Positions 1 to 6,690 are shown, counted from the first letter of the stretch. The stretch: DNA of 6,953 nt from Candidatus Cloacimonadota bacterium (GCA_028681035.1 JAQUJJ010000167.1:1-6953), one strand, 5' to 3'. Notes: a model not told the origin generated them from the letters alone. Made by a program: numbers and translations.

Positions 1-364
1 TGGCCGTAAACTTGAACTCACGGTTTTGGTCTTTGAGTTCGGTTAGAATCTCCACTACTTGAACCCTGCCCTCTGGGGTGGGGAAGATATAGGTATTCCA
101 GTCACTACACAGATGGAGTTTCTGGACTTGTTCTGGTATGGGCAAACACTCCTCTGGATACCCAATTGGCGGCTTCTCTTGATCAAAGCTGATTCTTACA
201 TGTTCTTCACTAACCAAGATCTTCAGTAAATCAGAGATTGTGCCGAAGCCATAATTGAATACCGAATACAAGTGCTCAAATCTGATCCCTTGCTCTATCT
301 TAGTATAGAAAAGCACAATGATCACCAGCAATTCATCGCAAAGGGCTTTGGTCTTATCATCCAT
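1..364 (-). CDS. Unidentified protein, 3' end beyond window (partial)
   Basis: An open frame of 121 codons runs from an ATG at 364-362 to the left edge without a stop, so the C-terminus is missing. The start is well supported: an AGGAG Shine-Dalgarno lies about nine bases upstream. The protein begins MDDKTKALCDELLVIIVLFY and looks mostly helical and soluble. The stretch around residues 30-57 (YGFGTISDLLKILVSEEHV) could be a helix-turn-helix, and residues near 100-113 (GRVQVVEILTELK) a further helix, so a small winged-helix or adaptor protein is possible. I do not recognise the family. It lies 51 bp downstream of the restriction-modification gene on the same strand with no obvious terminator between, so the two are probably co-transcribed. 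It may be an accessory or regulatory partner, but this is inference from position. Confidence 0.65.
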   Translation of the reverse strand, partial: MDDKTKALCDELLVIIVLFYTKIEQGIRFEHLYSVFNYGFGTISDLLKILVSEEHVRISFDQEKPPIGYPEECLPIPEQVQKLHLCSDWNTYIFPTPEGRVQVVEILTELKDQNREFKFTA

Positions 365-415
365 CTTTTCTTCTCCTCTTATATCTTATTTGATCCGTTA
401 TTGGTTCTCATGATA

Positions 416-3400
416 TCACCCTTGTTCCTTAGCTTCATCGATAGGATCAAGGCGGATATAAACCTCATCCACCTGGTCTTGCAGCTCTATCGTTTTGGCA
501 AGGGCAGTTACCATCCGGCAATAATGGATGGGGTCTGCAAGGCTCTTGCCTTTGCGATCCTTGAGATATTTGTGCAGCACCTGATAGCCACCGATGTGGT
601 AGTTCCACAGCTCCAGCGAGATGCCTTCAAAGTATTTATGCTCATTGATCTGAACCCTGCCAGTACTAGAATCGTATTTGTAGAATTCCACAGTGTCATC
701 GGTGCCGGAGCCCTGGTATTTGGCCAGAGGTGGATCGAGCTGCGGGCTTTTGAGTAAATGAATATCGGCCAGCTCTTTGCCCAGTTTCGACAGCTGAAGA
801 AGCTTAGATTGATCCACGTTGATTGGAATTCTTGGGAAATCGTACTTTAAGTATTCTGCGTATTTATCGCGATATCTGTTACTATGCAAAACAGCGTATG
901 CGTAGTAGAAAAAGTCAAGAGCACAAACACCATTCTTTTCTAATCCAGCTAAAATGTCAGGTCTAATATTATATGAACGCTCACGGACAGCAGCTATCTC
1001 CTCTTCATCATGATTATAGAGATATAGAGGTAGCAATACACCTCCTCCTCTGTAATAAACGTTATTGTCGACTAATGTCTCGGCTATAAAGGCAAGATTC
1101 CATGGTTTAGACACTCCGACGGCTTGACCTTGTCGCCCAAGTATCAAACCGATGTTATCCGAAAGCATGTGTTTCATCACACCATATCTAGGCATGCTAT
1201 GAAATCCTTTTCCTTGTCCGGTAAAATATGTATAGCGTATATCGAATGGCCTATATAATATGGAAAGAATATTTGCATTATTTAATCCACTATCTTTCAG
1301 ATCTTTCTGTGCTAGTTCAACCTTCCAATCACGGGAATCTTCCCCTAATTTAAAAGTCTTTCTTGCACTTACCGTATCCAGAGAATTCAATAGGTGGATG
1401 GTCTTTCTCACTTCATTAGGAGTATCTTGTATGGTGAGATTGTCCCTAGCGGTTTTTATACCAGCACTGTTCTGTGGGAATATGTCTGGCAACTTAGGCC
1501 AGCTAAGGTATTGGGAGTCTGTATTGACAAATGGCTTAAAAAGATAAAATGGGCTCTCAGGATGTATTGGCACGTAATCGGCACTCAATATAGTGGACCC
1601 TTGCAAGTATTCATATTTGTCTTTTCTCAATCCGTATATATCTTTATGGACTATATGTTTCCCATCATTTCCATTCTTTACCATTATCAATATAGCCACT
1701 CCAGTTCTAATATCAAACACGTTTTCATCTTTGGTTCCATCTGGAGCTTTTTCTTTCTTTGTGCTGTTTCCATGAAGATCCATGATGTAGATCTGATCGA
1801 AAGTATTGAGTAAGCTTTGTCTCATGCCGTTGAAAGTTGCATTATCAATGTAGCTGTGATTTGTGATCATGCCCACTATGCCACGTCCAGCCTTATGGAT
1901 CTTCCACTGAGCAAAGCGAATGAACTTCACATAATCATCTTGAAGCATTTTTGAGTTCGCTTCTACAAGAGGATTACCGTCTATCGTGTAATAACTTTGC
2001 GCTCCATCCAGATCAGTCTTAAGCAGCTTTTCAGTCCAAGTGTTATTATTCTCACTGGCTCCGCTATACGGAGGATTTCCCATGATCACCAAGATCGGGT
2101 CTTGATGTTTCACCTGATTAGCCAGCGCACATTCTTCGCTGATATCATGGGTGATGGGAAGCTCTGTCTGCAAAGGCGTATCCGGTTCCAGAGTATTGGA
2201 GAGGTAGAGCTTAAAGCGTTCATCATCTGCCATTTCATAGCCGTGTTCGGCCAGCAGGTAGCTGATTTTGAGATGGCCTACTGTGTAAGGGGCCATCATC
2301 AGTTCGATGGCGTGAAAATGGGGCAGGATATGCTCTTTGATGAGTTTGTGGATGCCGCCGCTACCGTATTTTTCGCTGTGTTCGGAGATTGCCACTTTGA
2401 TGGCTTCGGCTGGAAAGGTGAGAGTACCGGCTGCGGGATCCAGGATGGTCACTTCCGGTGAAGCCAGACCATCGCTCAGCCCAAAATGGCTTTTCAGTAA
2501 GGAGTGGATGCTGCGCACGATGTAGCCCACCACCGGCTCCGGGGTGTAATAGACCCCGCGTTTTTCCCTGAGGCTGGGATCGTATTCACTGAGGAAGGTT
2601 TCGTAGAAATGGATGATGGGATCGCTGCCCTTGCCTTCCTGGTAGTACTTGTGCAGAATCTGTTGGATGTCAGTCACACAGAGGATTTCCGCAATGTCAT
2701 CTATCAGCACTTCCAGGGCTTTGGGCGGCTCTTCATAAGAGATGAATTTGAAGATGCTTTTGAGGATGCCCAAGGTGTTGGGGATGTATTTGTGGATCAG
2801 CTCACGGTTAAATTCCCCGGTGCTGCGGGTGCGGGCGGCAAAGATGCCATAGGTAAGGGTTTGGGCATAGAGATCGGCAAATTGATCCAGGCTGAGATTA
2901 TTGATCAGCAGCTTTTTGAAAGATTCATAGAAACCCAGGAGCACCTTGCGGCCCTGCTTTTCCTCTTCGGCCAGTTCGATGGCGATGATCTCATCGCGCA
3001 GGAAGCGGGTGCGTTTGGCCAGAGCATTGGCCAGGCTCCTGGGGTCTGTGATGGCAGGCAGGGAAAAGGAAAAATAGCGGTCAAACAGAGCTTCGAACTC
3101 CTCTATTTGAGATAGGGGTGGAGCTTGACGCATCTGAGTGGCGTTGATGGCACTGCCAATGGTGGCACTGCAGACAAATTCCCCATGTTGATAGAGCCAG
3201 AACTCATAGAAATTGGTAAGGATAAGGTTCGGGAAAGTGCCCAGATAGCGCTTGAGCTGTTCGCTCACGGAGATGGGTTCAAGGTTGTATTGCTCCGGCT
3301 TTTTGGCTTCGATATAGCCGGTGATGTGGTTTTTGCCATCCCAGATGCGGAAGTCCGGGTTGCCTGCTTCCGTGGCTTTGGGCAGGATGGTCACTTCGCA

Positions 3401-3538
3401 TTTGGCGATGCGGTTTTCCCTGGCATAGGCCTCCAGCAAGTCCTTCAGGCAATGGTAGAAGCTCTCTTCTCTGGCATCGCCCCGGTCTATGATCTTTTGT
3501 AAATCACTTAAGTACTTGGTCAAAACGTGCTTTAACAA
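416..3538 (-). CDS. Single-chain type IIG/ISP-like restriction-modification enzyme (nuclease + N6-adenine methyltransferase + specificity region)
   Basis: This 1040-residue protein combines restriction and modification in one chain. An N-terminal PD-(D/E)xK nuclease is visible: D62 in PDFRIW, E77-A-K79 in IEAKKP, then Q94xxxY98 as in type I and ISP nucleases. Residues about 110-320 look like a helical linker. The adenine methyltransferase has a motif X-like GVYYTP (328-333), motif I DPAAGTLTF (367-375) and catalytic NPPY (488-491). Residues about 640-905 resemble the type ISP C-terminal specificity domain (YRPFDIRYTYF near 762, LPLYLY near 836, DFPRIP at 900-905). No helicase motifs are present; true ISP enzymes such as LlaBIII are about 1500 residues, so the domain order is closer to MmeI-like type IIG/IIL enzymes. 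The start is TTG, preceded by GGGAG seven bases upstream; the next methionine (M136) would delete the nuclease. The specificity half is much more A+T-rich than the rest. The recognition sequence is unknown. Confidence 0.9.
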   Translation of the reverse strand: MLKHVLTKYLSDLQKIIDRGDAREESFYHCLKDLLEAYARENRIAKCEVTILPKATEAGNPDFRIWDGKNHITGYIEAKKPEQYNLEPISVSEQLKRYLGTFPNLILTNFYEFWLYQHGEFVCSATIGSAINATQMRQAPPLSQIEEFEALFDRYFSFSLPAITDPRSLANALAKRTRFLRDEIIAIELAEEEKQGRKVLLGFYESFKKLLINNLSLDQFADLYAQTLTYGIFAARTRSTGEFNRELIHKYIPNTLGILKSIFKFISYEEPPKALEVLIDDIAEILCVTDIQQILHKYYQEGKGSDPIIHFYETFLSEYDPSLREKRGVYYTPEPVVGYIVRSIHSLLKSHFGLSDGLASPEVTILDPAAGTLTFPAEAIKVAISEHSEKYGSGGIHKLIKEHILPHFHAIELMMAPYTVGHLKISYLLAEHGYEMADDERFKLYLSNTLEPDTPLQTELPITHDISEECALANQVKHQDPILVIMGNPPYSGASENNNTWTEKLLKTDLDGAQSYYTIDGNPLVEANSKMLQDDYVKFIRFAQWKIHKAGRGIVGMITNHSYIDNATFNGMRQSLLNTFDQIYIMDLHGNSTKKEKAPDGTKDENVFDIRTGVAILIMVKNGNDGKHIVHKDIYGLRKDKYEYLQGSTILSADYVPIHPESPFYLFKPFVNTDSQYLSWPKLPDIFPQNSAGIKTARDNLTIQDTPNEVRKTIHLLNSLDTVSARKTFKLGEDSRDWKVELAQKDLKDSGLNNANILSILYRPFDIRYTYFTGQGKGFHSMPRYGVMKHMLSDNIGLILGRQGQAVGVSKPWNLAFIAETLVDNNVYYRGGGVLLPLYLYNHDEEEIAAVRERSYNIRPDILAGLEKNGVCALDFFYYAYAVLHSNRYRDKYAEYLKYDFPRIPINVDQSKLLQLSKLGKELADIHLLKSPQLDPPLAKYQGSGTDDTVEFYKYDSSTGRVQINEHKYFEGISLELWNYHIGGYQVLHKYLKDRKGKSLADPIHYCRMVTALAKTIELQDQVDEVYIRLDPIDEAKEQG

Positions 3539-3667
3539 ATCTCAACTCCCTCAGTGTAATATTTCAGTTTAGCCAAAACAGTAGGGGGGAGATATTTGGT
3601 CAAGCTCTTTTTTGTTACAGGCATTCTCCCATTTTTTACGAAAGCCTGATTATGGCCTGGTCATTGC

Positions 3668-3780
3668 TTGCCATCTGAAATGCCGTGCCTACAGTTGCTA
3701 TCTGAAATGCCGTGCCTACAGCACTCGGGGCGGTATGTGGTGTTTGGGTTGCTATCTGAAATAGCGTGCCTACAGCACTC
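3668..3780. repeat. Three-copy 27-nt direct repeat in 27-nt register
   Basis: Three copies of a 27-base unit start at 3668, 3695 and 3749. Copies 1 and 2 are tandem with no spacer and differ at one base (TTGCCATC versus TTGCTATC). Copies 2 and 3 extend to 32 bases (through CACTC at 3726 and 3780) with two differences. The start-to-start distances are 27 and 54, so the third copy stays in phase, with one unrelated 27-base unit (3722-3748) in between. Copy 3 contains a perfect 5-bp inverted repeat, GCTAT-CTGAA-ATAGC (3751-3765); copies 1 and 2 only partly match it. No function is evident. It could be an iterated binding site or a dispersed genomic repeat. Confidence 0.85.
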
Positions 3781-3816
3781 ATATGGTATTCTGTTAATAA
3801 CGGTTGCGAATAATTC

Positions 3817-3844
3817 TTGACAGCTAGTCATATTGTTGGATTCT
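3817..3844 (+). promoter_or_regulatory. Possible promoter of the Nmad3 gene
   Basis: A perfect TTGACA -35 box (3817-3822) is followed at a 16-base spacing by GATTCT (3839-3844), which matches only half of the -10 consensus. It is on the correct strand, about 80 bases before the Nmad3 start. The weak -10 means it could depend on an activator or be fortuitous. Confidence 0.35.
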
Positions 3845-3926
3845 TGAGAATTGCCTGTTTGCGGCCAAGCTTGAAGCTTACTTTTGGCTGCTAATTGATT
3901 GAATGAACGAGAACTAGGAGATCCCC

Positions 3927-4910
3927 ATGAAGATTATCCTGAGCAGAAAAGGCTTTGATAGCAGCTTTGGTGGAGTAGCCAGTCCGGTATTCACCCAGGA
4001 CGGGAAATTCCTCTCACTACCCATACCTTTGAACAGCCCGGAAGCGGAAAGGCTGGGCTATGGTGTATCCTATAATGATCTCAATCTGCAGGGGCATAAT
4101 TATGGCAAATTGGTGCAGGATCTTTCCCGACACAAGCGCAAAAACCAGCTGAGAGGTGAGATGCTGGTCCGTCTTGGTCTGGATCTGCTGAAGGACGTTT
4201 ATCCACAGCGCGATCCGGATTGGAGACCGCTCTTTGGACAATTGGGTTCGGCTCAGGGACATCTGAAGAAACAGGGCATTGGCAAAGGAGATATCTTTCT
4301 GTTCTTTGGTTGGTACAATTGGGTGAGGCAAGAGGGCGGTCTGTATTCCTATGAAAAACATGCCAAACCCTTTCATCTGCTCTGGGGCTGGTTTCAGGTG
4401 GAGGATGTGATCGATCTGGATGAGCCCGGAGATAAGATTCAGGAGTGGATGAGCCATCATCCCTATTTCTATATGCCAGGCGTAAAGGGGAAAGCGCTAT
4501 ACTTGGGAGCACAGGACCTGGTGATAGATCAGAAGGTCATCATTGAGGACGGGGGTGTGGGTAAATTTGCAGAGTATCGGGAGGATTTGCAACTCACCAG
4601 ACCAGGATCGGGAAAATGCACTGATTGGCTGGTGCCGGAGTTTTTGTATAACAAGGACAAGGCTATGCTGCCTACTTATCATCAGGACCCGGGGCGCTGG
4701 AAAAAGGAAGGGGATATGTACAAGCTCACGGCGGTGTCGATAGGGCAGGAATTTGTGTTTGATAGTGAAGATCATCCAGGGGCTATAGACTGGATTGTCA
4801 GCTTGATAGGTAGGGGGATTTTGGCGGACGTAGCGCTGTCTTCAGAGCTTGTGAGAGAATTCTATCATATTGGCAAGAAAGGACTTGACAAGTATTGTGG
4901 TCATATATAA
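3927..4910 (+). CDS. Nmad3-family putative nucleotide modification protein, 3' end altered by IS insertion
   Basis: The 327-residue product matches what I recall of Nmad3 (nucleotide modification associated domain 3), a family defined by association with DNA base-modification genes; its chemistry is unproven. Visible hallmarks are the N-terminus ILSRKGFDSSFGG (4-16) with LSLPIP (29-34), DPDWRPLFGQLGSAQGHL (96-113) with GDIFLFFGWY (121-130), WGWFQV (153-158), LTRPGSG (223-229), LPTYHQ (248-253) and GQEFVFD (273-279). No signal peptide or membrane segment is seen, so it is probably cytoplasmic. ATG at 3927 has AGGAG six bases upstream. The conserved domain appears to end near residue 293. Residues 307-327 are encoded by the left end of the inserted IS, which also supplies the TAA stop; the pre-insertion protein would have been 319 residues. 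The domain itself looks intact, so activity may survive. It is divergent from the restriction-modification gene, suggesting a shared modification or defence locus (inference). Confidence 0.87.
   Translation: MKIILSRKGFDSSFGGVASPVFTQDGKFLSLPIPLNSPEAERLGYGVSYNDLNLQGHNYGKLVQDLSRHKRKNQLRGEMLVRLGLDLLKDVYPQRDPDWRPLFGQLGSAQGHLKKQGIGKGDIFLFFGWYNWVRQEGGLYSYEKHAKPFHLLWGWFQVEDVIDLDEPGDKIQEWMSHHPYFYMPGVKGKALYLGAQDLVIDQKVIIEDGGVGKFAEYREDLQLTRPGSGKCTDWLVPEFLYNKDKAMLPTYHQDPGRWKKEGDMYKLTAVSIGQEFVFDSEDHPGAIDWIVSLIGRGILADVALSSELVREFYHIGKKGLDKYCGHI
4839..4846. repeat. Left target-site duplication of the IS (TCTTCAGA)
   Basis: TCTTCAGA directly abuts the left inverted repeat and recurs exactly at 6556-6563, next to the right inverted repeat. 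It encodes codons 305-306 and part of codon 307 of Nmad3. Because it begins TCT and ends AGA, it is partly palindromic and lengthens the apparent inverted repeat by three bases on each side. Confidence 0.8.
4847..4859 (+). repeat. Left terminal inverted repeat of the IS
   Basis: GCTTGTGAGAGAA; the first ten bases match the right end exactly and 12 of 13 overall. It is translated as part of the chimeric Nmad3 C-terminus. Confidence 0.8.
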
Positions 4911-4911
4911 T
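4885..4911 (+). promoter_or_regulatory. Transposase promoter (consensus -35 and -10)
   Basis: A perfect TTGACA (4885-4890) and a perfect TATAAT (4906-4911) are separated by 15 bases, slightly shorter than the optimal 17, which may moderate its strength. Transcription would begin around 4918, followed by AAGGAAG (4928-4934) and the ATG at 4944. The promoter lies inside the IS-derived tail of Nmad3, and the -10 box overlaps the Nmad3 stop codon. It could also transcribe sequence downstream of the IS. Confidence 0.65.
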
Positions 4912-4943
4912 TGGCCTCAATAACGTTAAGGAAGTTTAATGTC

Positions 4944-6542
4944 ATGCATATCACAGGAAATCCTCGGGAACAAGTAGTAATCGCCACTTTAGATGAGATG
5001 GTTCAGTTGGACAATCCGGTACGTCAACTGGACTCGTTAATTGATGAGATCATTGAAAGTGGGAATATAGATATTCCGACAGGTAAAAGCAGGGTGGGAC
5101 GAAGAGCATATTCTGCAGTAAGCTTGGTTAAGTTATATCTTTACGGCTATTTGAATAAGATTGTCACCTGCAGACATTTGGAGAGTGCCGCCAAGATCAA
5201 TCTGGAAGTCAGATGGTTAATCAAAGGCCAAACTCCATCCTACAAGACCATAGCGGATTTCAAGAAAAACCATGGCAGCTTTATTCATCAGGTAGAGGAG
5301 CGTTTTCGAGAGATTCTTAGAGAAGAAGCTTACATCAGCAACCAGACTTGGGTAATTGATGGCACTAAGGTCAAAGCCAATGCTGCCAGAGATATGAAGT
5401 CACTCAAAAAACTAAAAGAACAGGTTGCTGAACTCAACCAAACTATTGAGAATTATCTTGGCGATGACAAGGCCGACTGGGCTACCAGTAAAGAGTCTGA
5501 TGATGGCCAGAATAACGGATCCACCAGGGCTGACAGCGACATGACGCCCTCGGAGCTGGAAAAAGCTATTGAGAAACGTGATAAAGCACAACGTTTGATT
5601 GATATTGCCGAAGAGAAGGGCATAGCTTATATTGCTCCGACCGATCAAGATGCACTGCTGGTTAAGAGCCGGAGGGGTAAAGTTGCCGGTTATAATGTGC
5701 AGATGGTAGTGGATGCAAAGAATCACATGATTGCAGGGCACAAGTTCGTAGACTCTGCAGGCGATAGCTCCTCTCTTTATCATGTAATCAAAGCAGTCAG
5801 TGATTCAACGGGAACAAAACCGGCAGTCATTCTGGCCGATAGAGGATACACTAACTACCTTGATATCCAGAAACTTAGCGAAGAGTTAGACGCTGACCTT
5901 TTCGTGAGTCTTCAGAAGTCTTCCGATGAGATTAAGGGCCTTGTATTTAAATACGATAGCTCAAACGATCAGATGATCTGTCCTATGGGTAAGATCATGA
6001 GATTTCGCGGCAAGCAATACACTCGCGGCCAATACTACTACAGTTACCATTGCAATAAATGCAATAGTTGCGAGCTCATGGGCATATGTACAAAGTCAAA
6101 ATCAGGGCGAACTCGCAGGATGTCTGAGAATCAGGTTTTCAAGGAATGCTATAAGAATTTGATGGAAACTGAACTAGCCAAGGAGCAAAAGAAAAGGCGT
6201 AAGACTATTGTGGAGCATGTGTTTGGAACTATAGCTAACATGATGGGATACAATGGTTTCAAAGCCCGGGGCAAGCGAAGGGTAGAGGACGAGCTCTCGC
6301 TATATGCCTTTGCATACAACTTCAAGCGTCTTTGGAATCTAACGAACCAGGCTAAGCTATCTAGAGGTGTTAGGAAACGGCGCATGCTTTGTCTTAATCA
6401 TATTATTTCTTACCTCTTGCTCAGTATATGGACGCATATTAGGCTTTATTGTGCCGATATGAGACTCATTTTACGGGATATTATGCGCGAACTGGCTCAG
6501 GGCCCAAAACTAAAGGCTTTACATCTCTATGGTGGATTTTAG
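4944..6542 (+). CDS. IS1182-family DDE transposase
   Basis: This 532-residue protein catalyses excision and insertion of the surrounding IS by binding its inverted repeats. An N-terminal DNA-binding region of the DUF772 type is recognisable (VRQLDSLIDEI, then GRRAYSAVSLVKLYLYGYLN and SYKTIADFKKNH). The DDE catalytic residues are likely D139 (WVIDGTKVKANAARD), D299 (ILADRGYTNY) and E424 (IVEHVFGTI). A charged insertion lies between the first two (about residues 150-235). A cysteine cluster (C346, C370, C373, C376, C382) before the catalytic Glu is likely a zinc-binding element. The frame is intact, with no frameshift. ATG at 4944 is preferred because AAGGAAG precedes it and the IS promoter lies just upstream. 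An in-frame TTG at 4911 would give 543 residues, but it overlaps the -10 box, lacks a Shine-Dalgarno and is less likely. Confidence 0.9.
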   Translation: MHITGNPREQVVIATLDEMVQLDNPVRQLDSLIDEIIESGNIDIPTGKSRVGRRAYSAVSLVKLYLYGYLNKIVTCRHLESAAKINLEVRWLIKGQTPSYKTIADFKKNHGSFIHQVEERFREILREEAYISNQTWVIDGTKVKANAARDMKSLKKLKEQVAELNQTIENYLGDDKADWATSKESDDGQNNGSTRADSDMTPSELEKAIEKRDKAQRLIDIAEEKGIAYIAPTDQDALLVKSRRGKVAGYNVQMVVDAKNHMIAGHKFVDSAGDSSSLYHVIKAVSDSTGTKPAVILADRGYTNYLDIQKLSEELDADLFVSLQKSSDEIKGLVFKYDSSNDQMICPMGKIMRFRGKQYTRGQYYYSYHCNKCNSCELMGICTKSKSGRTRRMSENQVFKECYKNLMETELAKEQKKRRKTIVEHVFGTIANMMGYNGFKARGKRRVEDELSLYAFAYNFKRLWNLTNQAKLSRGVRKRRMLCLNHIISYLLLSIWTHIRLYCADMRLILRDIMRELAQGPKLKALHLYGGF

Positions 6543-6555
6543 TTTTCTCACAAGC
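6543..6555 (-). repeat. Right terminal inverted repeat of the IS
   Basis: Read on the minus strand this is GCTTGTGAGAAAA, matching the left end at 12 of 13 positions. It begins immediately after the transposase stop codon. Confidence 0.8.
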
Positions 6556-6563
6556 TCTTCAGA
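6556..6563. repeat. Right target-site duplication of the IS (TCTTCAGA)
   Basis: An exact copy of 4839-4846, abutting the right inverted repeat. Fusing the two copies restores the Nmad3 reading frame. Confidence 0.8.
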
Positions 6564-6603
6564 AGGTGCGTGTAGTGAGCAGAAGAATAGTCACACGGAT
6601 TGA
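6564..6603 (+). pseudogene. Displaced 3' end of the Nmad3 gene
   Basis: When the IS and one duplication are removed, Nmad3 continues in frame from S305-S306 through EGACSEQKNSHTD to a TGA at 6601-6603, giving 319 residues. These last 13 codons are now separated from their gene and have no start of their own. The tail is not part of the conserved Nmad3 domain, and its end overlaps the ACGGATT repeat, so its loss is probably tolerated. Confidence 0.6.
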
Positions 6604-6628
6604 ACGGATTAGACGGATTGACGCAGAT
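6595..6628. repeat. ACGGATT short tandem repeat, 9-nt period
   Basis: ACGGATT occurs at 6595, 6604 and 6613, spaced by nine bases, followed by a degenerate ACGCAGAT at 6621-6628. The first copy spans the ancestral Nmad3 stop. This resembles ACGGATT-rich intergenic repeats that I recall from many environmental bacterial genomes; no function can be assigned from the sequence. Confidence 0.7.
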
Positions 6629-6690
6629 AAAGAGCATATTGGCTGATGGATGGGGTGCGAGAACTACTGGATTGTGAAGGCCTCGTTTGC

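Larger units (their letters stand above)
3539..3926. other. Divergent intergenic region between the RM enzyme and Nmad3
   Basis: These 388 bases contain no convincing gene. They separate two divergently transcribed genes and must hold both start regions. On the minus side a TTGACC at 3603-3598 could be a -35 box, but its partner at the right spacing (TGTTTT, 3580-3575) is weak. The centre carries the 27-nt repeats. On the plus side a TTGACA lies at 3817-3822. Between that and the Nmad3 start, two overlapping palindromes AAGCTT (3867-3872 and 3874-3879) sit inside a possible GCCAA/TTGGC stem (3864-3888), which could be a leader hairpin or protein-binding site. The Nmad3 Shine-Dalgarno AGGAG is at 3916-3920. 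Confidence 0.7.
4847..6555 (+). mobile_element. Complete IS1182-like insertion sequence, 1709 bp
   Basis: The element is bounded by imperfect inverted repeats GCTTGTGAGAGAA (4847-4859) and the complement of GCTTGTGAGAAAA (6543-6555), with 12 of 13 positions matching, and by an 8-bp direct duplication outside them. It contains a promoter, a ribosome-binding site and one intact DDE transposase filling almost the whole length; the stop codon ends at 6542, just before the right repeat. The length fits the IS1182 family. It landed in the extreme 3' end of Nmad3 in the same orientation. The intact frame, ends and duplication suggest a fairly recent insertion that may still be mobile. Confidence 0.85.

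Noticed and set aside
2504..3115. 203-codon plus-strand open frame, and others at 272-757, 1997-2461 and 3125-3502
   Set aside because: They lie antisense to the restriction-modification gene, whose motifs are unmistakable, and their translations show no recognisable domain.
416..3538. BREX PglX or a type I HsdM subunit
   Set aside because: The N-terminal PD-(D/E)xK nuclease and the ISP-like C-terminus argue for a self-contained RM enzyme, and no other BREX or HsdR/HsdS gene is visible.
3668..3780. Possible small CRISPR array
   Set aside because: Only three copies, two of them directly abutting with no spacer, copies differ from each other, and no cas gene is in the window.
4017..4512. Minus-strand open frames opposite Nmad3
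   Set aside because: They are antisense to a clearly conserved protein and have no convincing family features.
4839..4856. Taking AGAGCTTGTGAGA (13 bp perfect) as the IS tip
   Set aside because: The outer AGA belongs to the TCTTCAGA duplication, which is partly palindromic; the direct repeat places the tip at GCTTG.
4911..4943. TTG at 4911 as transposase start, immediately after the Nmad3 stop
   Set aside because: It overlaps the last base of the TATAAT box, has no Shine-Dalgarno, and the ATG at 4944 has AAGGAAG upstream.
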